A DNA stretch of 64,000 bases from Streptomyces collinus (lineage in GTDB: Bacteria; Actinomycetota; Actinomycetes; Streptomycetales; Streptomycetaceae), in contig NZ_CP133771.1 in the NCBI RefSeq assembly GCF_031348265.1, positions 6,014,001 through 6,078,000 on the forward strand, read 5' to 3'. The notes below the pieces were generated by a model. The model did not search any database and was not told the DNA's origin. It saw only the letters and a list, made by a program, of their open reading frames with translations. Each line of letters starts with the position of its first letter. Position 1 is the first letter of the stretch. Below, piece after piece: positions 16,335-25,889 of this stretch. Both the position numbers and the translations under genes were made by a program.

Positions 16335-17255
16335 ATGGGAGCCCAGCTCCGGGTCTACAAGCGTCGCATCCGATCCGTCACCGCGACCAAGAAGATCACC
16401 AAGGCGATGGAGATGATCGCCGCCTCGCGCGTCGTCAAGGCGCAGCGCAAGGTGGCGGCCTCCACCCCGTACGCGACCGAGCTCACCCGGGCGGTCACGG
16501 CGGTCGCCGGCGGATCCAACACCAAGCACCCGCTCACGACCGAGCCCGAGAACCCGACCCGCGCCGCGGTCCTGCTCCTCACGAGCGACCGCGGTCTGGC
16601 CGGCGCCTTCAACTCCAACGCCATCAAGGCCGCGGAGAAGCTCACGGCGAAGCTCGAGGCCGAGGGCAAGGAGGTCGTCAGCTACATCGTCGGCCGCCGC
16701 GGTGTCGCCCACTACAACTTCCGCGAGCGCAAGATCGCGGAGACGTTCACGGGCTTCACCGACGAGCCGTCGTACGCGGACGCCAAGAAGGTCGCGGCCC
16801 CGCTGATCGAGGCGATCGAGACGGAGACGGCCGAGGGCGGCGTGGACGAGCTCCACATCGTCTACACCGAGTTCGTGTCGATGATGACGCAGACGGCGAT
16901 CGAGGCCCGGCTGCTGCCGCTCAGCCTCGACGAGGTCGCCGAGGAGGCCAAGCCCGCCAAGGGTGAGATCCTCCCGCTGTTCGACTTCGAGCCCTCGGCG
17001 GAGGACGTCCTCGACGCCCTGCTGCCGCGCTACGTCGAGAGCCGCATCTACAACGCGCTGCTCCAGTCGGCCGCCTCCAAGCACGCCGCCACGCGGCGCG
17101 CGATGAAGTCGGCCACCGACAACGCCGGAGAGCTCATCGAGACGCTCACCCGGCTTGCCAACCAGGCCCGCCAGGCCGAAATCACCCAGGAAATCAGCGA
17201 GATCGTCGGTGGCGCCAGCGCCCTGGCCGACGCGACCGCGGGGAGTGACCGATAA
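16335..17255 (+). CDS. atpG: F1Fo ATP synthase subunit gamma
   Basis: Gamma (306 aa) is the central rotor shaft. The N-terminal helix reads MGAQLRVYKRRIRSVTATKK, followed by ITKAMEMIAASRVVKAQ. The C-terminal helix carries ESRIYNALLQSAASKHAATRRAM and the conserved ATDNAGELIETL, and the Rossmann-like middle domain is normal. The ATG follows ACGGAAGGGACC. Its stop codon is directly adjacent to the atpD start (TAA then ATG), so atpG and atpD are tightly coupled. Confidence 0.96.
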   Translation: MGAQLRVYKRRIRSVTATKKITKAMEMIAASRVVKAQRKVAASTPYATELTRAVTAVAGGSNTKHPLTTEPENPTRAAVLLLTSDRGLAGAFNSNAIKAAEKLTAKLEAEGKEVVSYIVGRRGVAHYNFRERKIAETFTGFTDEPSYADAKKVAAPLIEAIETETAEGGVDELHIVYTEFVSMMTQTAIEARLLPLSLDEVAEEAKPAKGEILPLFDFEPSAEDVLDALLPRYVESRIYNALLQSAASKHAATRRAMKSATDNAGELIETLTRLANQARQAEITQEISEIVGGASALADATAGSDR

Positions 17256-18692
17256 ATGACCACCACTGTTGAGACGGCCACGGCGACGGGCCGCGTCGCG
17301 CGGGTCATCGGCCCGGTCGTCGACGTGGAGTTCCCCGTCGACGCGATGCCGGAGATCTACAACGCCCTGCACGTCGAGGTCGCAGACCCGGCGCTCGCGG
17401 GCGAGAAGAAGACGCTGACCCTGGAGGTCGCCCAGCACCTGGGTGACGGCCTGGTCCGCGCCATCTCCATGCAGCCCACCGACGGCCTGGTCCGCCAGGC
17501 CCCGGTGACCGACACGGGCGCGGGCATCACCGTCCCGGTCGGCGACTTCACCAAGGGCAAGGTGTTCAACACCCTCGGTGAGGTGCTGAACAGCGACGAG
17601 GTCCACGAGGGCGAGCGCTGGTCCATCCACCGCAAGGCCCCCGCGTTCGACCAGCTCGAGTCGAAGACCGAGATGTTCGAGACGGGCCTGAAGGTCGTCG
17701 ACCTGCTCACCCCGTACGTCAAGGGCGGCAAGATCGGTCTGTTCGGTGGTGCCGGTGTCGGCAAGACCGTGCTGATCCAGGAAATGATCATGCGTGTCGC
17801 CAACCTCCACGAGGGCGTCTCCGTCTTCGCGGGCGTCGGTGAGCGCACCCGTGAGGGCAACGACCTCATCGCGGAAATGGAAGAGTCCGGCGTTCTGGAC
17901 AAGACCGCCCTGGTCTTCGGCCAGATGGACGAGCCCCCGGGCACCCGTCTGCGCGTGGCCCTGGCCGGCCTGACGATGGCGGAGTACTTCCGCGACGTCC
18001 AGAAGCAGGACGTGCTGTTCTTCATCGACAACATCTTCCGCTTCACCCAGGCCGGTTCCGAGGTGTCGACCCTGCTCGGCCGTATGCCCTCCGCGGTGGG
18101 CTACCAGCCGAACCTGGCCGACGAGATGGGCACCCTCCAGGAGCGCATCACCTCGACCCGTGGTCACTCGATCACCTCGATGCAGGCGATCTACGTCCCC
18201 GCGGACGACCTGACCGACCCGGCCCCGGCCACCACCTTCGCCCACCTCGACGCGACGACGGTTCTGTCCCGTCCGATCTCCGAGAAGGGCATCTACCCGG
18301 CCGTGGACCCGCTGGACTCGACGTCCCGCATCCTCGACCCGCGGTACATCACGGCGGAGCACTACAACGCCGCGATGCGCGTGAAGAACATCCTGCAGAA
18401 GTACAAGGACCTGCAGGACATCATCGCGATCCTCGGTATCGACGAGCTCGGCGAGGAGGACAAGCTCGTCGTCCACCGTGCCCGTCGCGTGGAGCGCTTC
18501 CTGTCCCAGAACACCCACGCCGCCAAGCAGTTCACCGGCGTGGACGGTTCGGACGTGCCGCTGGACGAGTCGATCGCCGCGTTCAACGCGATCTGCGACG
18601 GCGAGTACGACCACTTCCCGGAGCAGGCGTTCTTCATGTGCGGTGGTCTTGAGGACCTCAAGAACAACGCCAAGGAGCTCGGCGTCTCCTGA
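17256..18692 (+). CDS. atpD: F1Fo ATP synthase subunit beta
   Basis: Beta (478 aa) is the catalytic subunit. Walker A is GGAGVGKT, with Lys170 and Thr171. The catalytic Glu segment is GERTREGNDL, and the DELSEED-like loop reads DELGEEDKL. Walker B is VLFFIDNIFRF. The ribosome site GGGAG lies inside the end of atpG. A perfect 12-bp hairpin begins 15 bp after the stop and separates atpD from atpC. Confidence 0.97.
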   Translation: MTTTVETATATGRVARVIGPVVDVEFPVDAMPEIYNALHVEVADPALAGEKKTLTLEVAQHLGDGLVRAISMQPTDGLVRQAPVTDTGAGITVPVGDFTKGKVFNTLGEVLNSDEVHEGERWSIHRKAPAFDQLESKTEMFETGLKVVDLLTPYVKGGKIGLFGGAGVGKTVLIQEMIMRVANLHEGVSVFAGVGERTREGNDLIAEMEESGVLDKTALVFGQMDEPPGTRLRVALAGLTMAEYFRDVQKQDVLFFIDNIFRFTQAGSEVSTLLGRMPSAVGYQPNLADEMGTLQERITSTRGHSITSMQAIYVPADDLTDPAPATTFAHLDATTVLSRPISEKGIYPAVDPLDSTSRILDPRYITAEHYNAAMRVKNILQKYKDLQDIIAILGIDELGEEDKLVVHRARRVERFLSQNTHAAKQFTGVDGSDVPLDESIAAFNAICDGEYDHFPEQAFFMCGGLEDLKNNAKELGVS

Positions 18693-18706
18693 GCCCCGTG
18701 CTCGTC

Positions 18707-18784
18707 GGAGGGGGCGGGGTTCGTCCCGCCCCCTCCGTCACGCCTACTAGACTTGTAACCAACACCCGGCACTCCCGCCGGGTG
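18707..18784 (+). terminator. Internal hairpins between atpD and atpC
   Basis: GGAGGGGGCGGG (18707-18718) pairs perfectly with 18725-18736 around GTTCGT. A second stem, CACCCGGC (18763-18770) with GCCGGGTG (18777-18784), ends just before the atpC ribosome site. The first has terminator strength but lies inside the operon, so it is more likely a partial attenuator or RNA-processing barrier. Confidence 0.6.
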
Positions 18785-18803
18785 GTGACCCGAGGAGCCA
18801 CCC

Positions 18804-19181
18804 TTGGCTGCTGAGCTGCACGTCGCGCTGGTCGCGGCCGACCGTGAGGTCTGGTCCGGCCAGGCCACCCTGGTCGTCGCGCGCACCACGTCCGGCGACA
18901 TCGGCGTCATGCCCGGTCACCAGCCGCTGCTCGGTGTGCTGGAGTCGGGCCCGGTGACCATCCGTACGAGCGAGGGCGGGACGGTCGTCGCCGCGGTGCA
19001 CGGCGGATTCATCTCGTTCGCGGACGACAAGCTCTCCCTCCTGGCGGAGGTCGCCGAGCTGTCGGACGAGATCGATGTCCAGCGCGCGGAGCAGGAGCTC
19101 GAGCGCGCGAAGGCGGAGGACGACGCGGACGCCCAGCGCCGCGCCGACGTCCGTCTGCGGGCTGCCACGGCGGCGCGCTGA
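18804..19181 (+). CDS. atpC: F1Fo ATP synthase subunit epsilon
   Basis: Epsilon (125 aa) is the rotor-bound regulatory subunit. It has an N-terminal beta-sandwich (LHVALVAADREVWSGQA, GDIGVMPGHQPLLGVLESGPV) and a C-terminal helical pair (RAEQELERAKAEDDADAQRRADVRLRAA) that can inhibit hydrolysis. The start is TTG behind CGAGGAGCCACC. It is the last gene of the atp operon, and a long hairpin follows after 27 bp. Confidence 0.95.
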   Translation: MAAELHVALVAADREVWSGQATLVVARTTSGDIGVMPGHQPLLGVLESGPVTIRTSEGGTVVAAVHGGFISFADDKLSLLAEVAELSDEIDVQRAEQELERAKAEDDADAQRRADVRLRAATAAR

Positions 19182-19208
19182 CCCCGTCCGCCGTGTGATG
19201 ACGTCACT

Positions 19209-19253
19209 CAGCCGCGGCTGGGTACCGGAGAGATCCGGACCCAGCCGCGGCTG
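19209..19253 (+). terminator. Terminator of the atp operon
   Basis: CAGCCGCGGCTGGGT (19209-19223) pairs perfectly with 19239-19253. An inner CCGGA/TCCGG stem closes the loop GAGA. It is one of the strongest stems in the window. Confidence 0.85.
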
Positions 19254-19311
19254 AGGCGGATGTGGGTGATTTTTACGTTCCGTTACCTAGGAGACGAGGA
19301 GGTCGGTGTCG

Positions 19312-19758
19312 ATGGTCCTCGCTCTGACTGTGTGCGGAATCGTGGTGGCCCTCGTGGTGGTGGGCCTGTTCGTCTTCGGTCTGCGCCGCCGGCTGATCCA
19401 GCGCTCGGGCGGCACCTTCGACGCCAGCCTGCGCTGGGACACCCCGGAGGAGGGCGACCGGAACGGCAAGGGCTGGGCGTACGGGGTGGCCCGCTACAAC
19501 GGCGACCGCGTCGAGTGGTATCGCGTCTTCTCGTACTCACCGCGTCCGCGCCGCACCCTGGAGCGGTCCGCCATCGAGGTGGCCGGCCGCCGGGTGCCGG
19601 AGGGTGAGGAGGAGCTGGCGCTCCTCTCCGACCATGTGATCCTGGCCTGTCTGCACCGGGGCACGCGTCTCGAACTCGCGATGAGCGAAGACGCGCTGAC
19701 CGGTTTCCTCGCGTGGCTTGAGGCAGCCCCGCCCGGTCAGCGCGTCAACGTGGCGTAA
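19312..19758 (+). CDS. DUF2550 family small membrane protein
   Basis: This 148-aa protein of unknown function is conserved next to atpC in actinobacteria. It has one N-terminal membrane helix (VLALTVCGIVVALVVVGLFVFGL) followed by a basic stop-transfer LRRR and a compact soluble domain with YGVARYNGDRVEWYRVFSYSPRP. The ATG at 19312 is preferred over the GTG at 19306. AGGAGG ends at 19302, giving a 9-nt spacing to the ATG and only 3 nt to the GTG. It ends 14 bp from the convergent chiC. Confidence 0.82.
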   Translation: MVLALTVCGIVVALVVVGLFVFGLRRRLIQRSGGTFDASLRWDTPEEGDRNGKGWAYGVARYNGDRVEWYRVFSYSPRPRRTLERSAIEVAGRRVPEGEEELALLSDHVILACLHRGTRLELAMSEDALTGFLAWLEAAPPGQRVNVA

Positions 19759-19772
19759 TCCGCCGAACTCGT

Positions 19773-21596
<1,824 letters not shown>

Positions 21597-21661
21597 GCTG
21601 CGCCTCCTTGATGGAGTTGTGGGGGGCGTGACTGAGCCTCACGCCCACTCATGGTGCGGTG

Positions 21662-21703
21662 AGAATAGAAAGGTCTGGACCACCGGTCAATAGGTCTGGA
21701 CCA
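21662..21703 (-). promoter_or_regulatory. chiC promoter with two 12-bp direct-repeat operators
   Basis: On the minus strand TTGACC (+ coordinates 21685-21690) and TATTCT (21662-21667) are separated by 17 bp. Two identical repeats, AGGTCTGGACCA on the plus strand, lie at 21671-21682 (inside the spacer) and 21692-21703 (just upstream of -35), 21 bp apart. This is the known operator layout of Streptomyces chitinase promoters. It resembles the DasR site TGGTCTAGACCA. The expected start is 55-60 bp before the ATG. Confidence 0.85.
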
Positions 21704-21720
21704 CCAGCACCGAACGCGGC

Positions 21721-22362
21721 TCAGACACCCAACTCCTGGGCCAGCACGGCGGCTTGCACCCGGCTCCGCAGCTCCAGCTTCCCCAGCAGCCTGCTGACGT
21801 GGGTCTTCACGGTCGCCTCGGCCATGTCGAGCCGCTCGGCGATGCCCGCGTTGGACAGACCCTGGCCGAGGCAGGACAGCACCTCGCGCTCCCGCCGGGT
21901 CAGCTGTTCGAGCACCGCCGGATCGGCCCCGGGCTCCCGGGCGGGCTTCGCGGCGAACTCCGCGATCAGCCGCCGCGTGACCGCCGGGGCGATCATCCCC
22001 TCCCCGCGCGCGACCGTCCGCACGGCCTCCAGCAGCTCCGCCGCCTCGGTGTTCTTCAGCAGGAAGCCGGACGCGCCCGCCCGCAGCGCCCCGAAGACGT
22101 ACTCGTCGAGGTCGAAGGTGGTCAGCACCAGCACGTCGGCGAGCCGCTCCGCGACGACCTGCCGGGTCGCCGACACCCCGTCCAGCCGCGGCATCTGAAC
22201 GTCCATCAGCACCAGGTCCGGCCGCAGCTCACGGGCCAGCGCCACCGCCTGCTCGCCGTCCGCCGCCTCGCCGACCACCTCGATGTCGGCCGCGCTGCGC
22301 AGGATCAGGACGAGCCCGGCGCGCACGGCGGACTGGTCCTCGGCAACCAGGACGCGGATCAT
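21721..22362 (-). CDS. chiR: NarL/LuxR-type response regulator (ChiR-like)
   Basis: This 213-aa DNA-binding response regulator has a receiver domain with acidic Asp9 region (AEDQ), the phosphorylatable Asp54 in LVLMDVQMP and Lys in FLLKN. The C-terminal LuxR helix-turn-helix reads LTRREREVLSCLGQGLSNAGIA and continues with EATVKTHVSRLLGKL. The start is ATG at 22362, overlapping the kinase stop (ATGA). The open frame beyond it belongs to the kinase region in another phase. Position beside chiC matches ChiR of S. coelicolor, reported to control chitinase C. The symbol rests on this context. Confidence 0.88.
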   Translation of the reverse strand: MIRVLVAEDQSAVRAGLVLILRSAADIEVVGEAADGEQAVALARELRPDLVLMDVQMPRLDGVSATRQVVAERLADVLVLTTFDLDEYVFGALRAGASGFLLKNTEAAELLEAVRTVARGEGMIAPAVTRRLIAEFAAKPAREPGADPAVLEQLTRREREVLSCLGQGLSNAGIAERLDMAEATVKTHVSRLLGKLELRSRVQAAVLAQELGV

Positions 22363-23552
22363 GCGGTGTCTCCTTCGAGGCTGTGGCTGACGGGGAGGGT
22401 GGCGCGCACCACCCAGATCTTGCCCTCGGACGAGTCCTCGGGGGCGGCTTCGAACGTGCCGTCCAGCAGGGCCACGCGCTCTCTCATGCCGACCAGACCC
22501 GCGCCGAAGCCGGGGGCGCGCGGGGCGTCCCGGTCCCCGTAGGGGCTGGTCACGCTCACGACGAGGGAGCCGTCCCGCCGGGCGAGACACACGGTGACCC
22601 GGCCCGGGGCGGCGTGCTTGAGCGCGTTGGTCAGCGACTCCTGCACGATGCGGTAGGCGGCGAGCTCGACGGGGGCGGGCACCTCGCTCCGTTCGGCGTC
22701 GAGGGTGACGTCGAGGCCGTTGGTGCGGGCGCCGTCCACCAGCGCACCGAGACCGTCGAGCGTGGGAGCGGCGGACGGTTCCACGTCGCCGCTGCTGTCG
22801 CGCAGGATGCCGATCAGCCGCCGCATCTCGGCGAGCCCCTCCACGCTGTTCTCGCGGATGACCACGAGGGCGTCCTGTGAGGTCTTCGGGTCGTCGAGGG
22901 ACAGCGCGGCGGTGGAGTGGATGGCGATGGCGGACAGATGGTTGGCGACCATGTCGTGCAGCTCGCGGGCCATCCGGGCACGTTCGGCGGTGACCGCCTG
23001 GGTGCGGTCCATCTCGGCGAGCAGCGCGGTCTGTTCGGCGCGCAGCCGGGCCGCCTCGGCCGCGTCACGGTGGTTGCGGACGATCAGACCCGTGGCGGCG
23101 GGGCCGAAGGACACGAGGCCGGTGATCACACCGATCAGCAGCGCCTCGGGCTCGCGCCAGACCGCGAACGGCACCACCGCCCCGGCCACCGAGAGGAGCC
23201 CGGTGATCCGCGGGATGCGGTGGGCCGATGCGGGCGGGCCGTACAGGACGGCCGCGTACATCAGGTCGGTGTACATCAGGACCGTGACCAGGTTGCCCTG
23301 GGTGACGGTGTCCAGGACGATCGCGGGCGTGCCGATCAGCAGCGCGCTGCGGGGGGCGGCCCGGCGCAGCAGCTCGCAGCCGGCCATGACGAAGAGCGGC
23401 AGCAGAAGCGGCCAGCGTCCCGGCAGGAGCACGTACGCCTCGGTGTGCGGCCGGGTGGCCAGGCCGACGCCCCACAGCAGCAGCCCGCCGAGCAGCCCGC
23501 CCAGCGCGATGTAGACGTCGAAACGGCGGGGTCGGGGGAGTCGTACGGCCAT
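22359..23552 (-). CDS. chiS: Sensor histidine kinase, HisKA_3 type (ChiS-like)
   Basis: This 397-aa membrane kinase partners the response regulator that follows it. Five or six hydrophobic segments fill residues 10-175. The dimerisation/phospho-acceptor motif is ARMARELHDMVANHLSAIAI and the ATPase N-box is YRIVQESLTNALKHA. A degenerate G-box region, GFGAGLVGMRERVALLDG, closes the catalytic domain. ATG at 23552 is chosen. The open frame continues to 24386, but only because of antisense GC bias over the neighbouring gene. No periplasmic domain of size is visible, so the signal may be sensed in the membrane. Confidence 0.87.
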   Translation of the reverse strand: MAVRLPRPRRFDVYIALGGLLGGLLLWGVGLATRPHTEAYVLLPGRWPLLLPLFVMAGCELLRRAAPRSALLIGTPAIVLDTVTQGNLVTVLMYTDLMYAAVLYGPPASAHRIPRITGLLSVAGAVVPFAVWREPEALLIGVITGLVSFGPAATGLIVRNHRDAAEAARLRAEQTALLAEMDRTQAVTAERARMARELHDMVANHLSAIAIHSTAALSLDDPKTSQDALVVIRENSVEGLAEMRRLIGILRDSSGDVEPSAAPTLDGLGALVDGARTNGLDVTLDAERSEVPAPVELAAYRIVQESLTNALKHAAPGRVTVCLARRDGSLVVSVTSPYGDRDAPRAPGFGAGLVGMRERVALLDGTFEAAPEDSSEGKIWVVRATLPVSHSLEGDTA

Positions 23553-23704
23553 GTCACCATCCAACACGGCCGTCGCGCCCTGCGCGTGATCCCGGCGGAG
23601 GGTCCCCGGCTGCATCCTTCGATGTACTGCGGGTTCGTCAGTCGCGACGACGATTCCGGGCGCGCCGCACGGGAGCCTGAAGAGGTGACCGAGAGGAGCG
23701 AACC

Positions 23705-24283
23705 GTGATCGTCGCATTGATCGCAGCCTGCGAGATCGGCTTCTGGGTACTGCTGGCGGCCGGCCTGGGCGCCCGCTACCTGCTGCGCATGCCACGGCTG
23801 GGACTGGGCCTGCTGCTGTGCGAGCCGCTGCTGGAGGTCGTCCTGCTGGTCGCCACCGCGCTGGACCTGAAGAACGGTGCCGAGCCGAACTGGACGCACG
23901 GCCTGGCCGCGCTGTACATCGGCTACACCGTCGGGCACGGCCACCGCACGGTGAAGTGGCTGGACGGCCACGCCGCGCACCGGCTGGGCGGGGCCCCGAA
24001 ACCGATCGGCCCACCGCGCTACGGCATGGCCCGGGCGCGCCACGAGGGCAAGGTCTGGCTGGGCACGCTGGTGGGCGCCGCCGTCGCGACCGTGCTCCTC
24101 CAGCTCGCGATCTGGTACGTGGACGACCCGAGCCGCGTGACCTCCCTGGAGAGCTGGCGCCATGTGGCCTGGCGTGCGGCCGGGATCCACGGACTGGTCG
24201 CGCTGAGCTATCTGATCTGGCCGCGGAAGGCTCCCGCGGAGGAGCCCGAGGTGTCACTGGAGAAGGAAGGGGTGCGCCGATGA
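23705..24283 (+). CDS. Membrane protein of unknown function, divergent from chiS
   Basis: This 192-aa protein has about five hydrophobic segments. The first, MIVALIAACEIGFWVLLAAGLGARYLL, starts at the N-terminus, and others include LGLLLCEPLLEVVLLVATAL and VWLGTLVGAAVATVLLQLAIWYV. A cytoplasmic HGHRTVKWLDGHAAHRLGG loop lies in the middle. The GTG start follows GAGAGGAGC. I do not recognise a named family with certainty. It overlaps the next small gene as ATGA, so the two are probably made together. Confidence 0.8.
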   Translation: MIVALIAACEIGFWVLLAAGLGARYLLRMPRLGLGLLLCEPLLEVVLLVATALDLKNGAEPNWTHGLAALYIGYTVGHGHRTVKWLDGHAAHRLGGAPKPIGPPRYGMARARHEGKVWLGTLVGAAVATVLLQLAIWYVDDPSRVTSLESWRHVAWRAAGIHGLVALSYLIWPRKAPAEEPEVSLEKEGVRR

Positions 24284-24468
24284 GCCGGGCGCGCGGGAAT
24301 CTCCTGGAAGGGCTCGCCACCTTCGCGGCGGGCTTGGGGCTGTGGTTGTTCGCCGGTGATGTGGAGGTGCCCCTGGTGACCCTCACGAAGACGGGGGTGG
24401 TGATGATGTACGTGGGCGGTGCGCTCGCCGCGGTGGGTCTGTGGCAGGCGGCGCGCCGGGGGACCTGA
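24280..24468 (+). CDS. Small 62-aa membrane protein, coupled to the upstream gene
   Basis: It begins at the ATG overlapping the upstream TGA and ends at TGA 24468. Two hydrophobic stretches, LLEGLATFAAGLGLWLFAG and GVVMMYVGGALAAVGLWQA, flank a short loop with EVPLVTLTKT. No known function. The overlap and the ribosome site GAAGGAAGGGG inside the upstream gene support real translation. Confidence 0.7.
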   Translation: MSRARGNLLEGLATFAAGLGLWLFAGDVEVPLVTLTKTGVVMMYVGGALAAVGLWQAARRGT

Positions 24469-24483
24469 GTGCCGCCTGCCGAG

Positions 24484-24532
24484 TGCGGGTCCGTCGTGGC
24501 CGCTCGCGCAGTTCCCCGCGCCCCTTCCGGGC
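24484..24532. repeat. Streptomyces small dispersed intergenic repeat, copy B (inverted)
   Basis: Read on the minus strand it gives GGGGCGCGGGGAACTGCGCG followed by a CCACGACGGACCCGC module, matching copy A at 4382-4459 in the outer parts. It lies between convergent genes, a usual location for this element and suitable for a two-way terminator. Confidence 0.65.
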
Positions 24533-24536
24533 GCTT

Positions 24537-25109
24537 CTACCGCTCCCCGCCCGGAACCCACAACACGTCTCCGACCTGCTTGTTCGCCGTCCTCGCGAGG
24601 ATGAACAGCAGGTCGGAGAGGCGGTTGAGGTAGGTCGCCGTCAGCGGATTCATCACCTCGCCGTGCACCTCCAGAGCCGCCCACGTCGAGCGCTCCGCCC
24701 GGCGTACGACCGTGCAGGCCTGGTGGAGCAGGGCCGCGCCCGGGGTGCCGCCGGGGAGGATGAAGGAGCGGAGCTTCTCCACCTGTTCGAGGAAGCGGTC
24801 GCAGTCCGCCTCCAGCTTGTCGATGTAGAACTGCTCGACCCGCAGGGGCGGGAACTCCGGGTTCTCCACCACCGGCGTCGACAGGTCCGCGCCCACGTCG
24901 AACAGGTCGTTCTGGACGCGGGTGAGGACCTTGACGACCTCCTCGTCCAGACCGCCCAGCGCGATCGCCGTGCCGATCACCGCGTTCGCCTCGTTGGCGT
25001 CGGCGTACGCGGAGATCCGCAGATCGGTCTTGGCGACCCGGCTCATGTCGCCGAGGGCGGTCGTGCCCTGATCACCGGTCCTGGTGTAGATGCGCGTCAG
25101 ATTGACCAT
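24537..25109 (-). CDS. ATP:cob(I)alamin adenosyltransferase, PduO type
   Basis: This 190-aa trimeric enzyme makes adenosylcobalamin, the cofactor of acyl-CoA mutases. The N-terminal nucleotide loop is YTRTGDQGTTALGD. The QNDLFDVGADLSTP strand and the VVRRAERS helix with its Arg and Glu substrate residues are present, and NRLSDLLFILAR follows near the C-terminus. The ATG at 25109 and length fit the family. The window also encodes IcmA, MeaB and methylmalonyl-CoA epimerase, which depend on or act beside this cofactor, though they lie 19-32 kb away. Confidence 0.92.
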   Translation of the reverse strand: MVNLTRIYTRTGDQGTTALGDMSRVAKTDLRISAYADANEANAVIGTAIALGGLDEEVVKVLTRVQNDLFDVGADLSTPVVENPEFPPLRVEQFYIDKLEADCDRFLEQVEKLRSFILPGGTPGAALLHQACTVVRRAERSTWAALEVHGEVMNPLTATYLNRLSDLLFILARTANKQVGDVLWVPGGER

Positions 25110-25128
25110 GTGGCCAGCGTAGTTACGC

Positions 25129-25872
25129 TCAGGCCGTTCGGAACACGCGTGTGCCCACTGTCACGGACAGTGCGGTGAAGCCGACGGCCACCAGGACGCC
25201 GTACAGCATGTGCTCCGTGGCGTACGAGCCGACGTACGCGTCCCGGACCGCGTCCACCAGATAGCGGAACGGTATGAAGTGGGACAGTACGTCCAGCCAC
25301 TTCGGCCCCAGCGTCATCGGCAGCATCAGGCCGGACAGGAGCATCATCGGCATCGTCATGGCGTTGATCGCCGGGCCGAACTCCTGCGGGGTACGGACCT
25401 TCATCGCCAGCGCGTACGACAGCGCGGCCAGGGACACCGTCAGCAGCGCGACGAACACGAAGCCGATCAGAACGCCCGCGAGCGGGGCCCGGAGGCCCAT
25501 CGCCAGTGCCGCCAGCACCAGCAGCACCGCCTGGAAGACGAACACGGTCGCGTCCCGCAGAACCCGCCCCAGCAGCAGGGCGAGCCGGCTGACGGGCGTC
25601 ACCCGCATCCGCTCCACCACTCCGTGGCCTTTCTCGATGATGATCGAGAAGCCCGCGAAAGAAGCCCCGAACAGACCGAGTTGAAGCAGCAGCCCGGGCA
25701 CCAGCACCTGCCACGAGCTTCCCCGCCCGCCCAGCGGCAGATCCGTCAGCAGTGGACCGAAGAACAGCAGGTACAGCAGCGGCATCAGGACGCCGAAGAG
25801 CAGTGCGAAGCGGGAACGCAGGGACTGGCGGAGGTAGCGCCCGTAGACGAGCGCGGTGTCGTGCAACAGCAT
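25129..25872 (-). CDS. ABC-2 type exporter permease (DrrB-like)
   Basis: This 247-aa permease has six hydrophobic segments and the ABC-2 signature region. Visible segments include FALLFGVLMPLLYLLFFGPLL, VLVPGLLLQLGLFGASFAGF and VFVFQAVLLVLAALAMGLRA. ERMRVTPVSRLALLLGRVLRD is the conserved cytoplasmic loop. The ATG at 25872 is 17 bp behind the ATPase gene, so the two form one exporter operon. The family exports lipophilic compounds such as daunorubicin. The substrate here is unknown, and the divergent TetR gene suggests drug-responsive control. Confidence 0.88.
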   Translation of the reverse strand: MLLHDTALVYGRYLRQSLRSRFALLFGVLMPLLYLLFFGPLLTDLPLGGRGSSWQVLVPGLLLQLGLFGASFAGFSIIIEKGHGVVERMRVTPVSRLALLLGRVLRDATVFVFQAVLLVLAALAMGLRAPLAGVLIGFVFVALLTVSLAALSYALAMKVRTPQEFGPAINAMTMPMMLLSGLMLPMTLGPKWLDVLSHFIPFRYLVDAVRDAYVGSYATEHMLYGVLVAVGFTALSVTVGTRVFRTA

Positions 25873-25889
25873 CGTGAGTCCTCTGGCGT

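Noticed and set aside
13603..18614. Long minus-strand frames (850 and 798 codons) across the atp operon
   Set aside because: They are antisense to the confidently identified ATP synthase subunits and have no motifs.
23553..24386. N-terminal extension of the ChiS-like kinase
   Set aside because: The frame is open but antisense to two divergent small membrane-protein genes. The kinase has a good ATG at 23552 before its first membrane helix.
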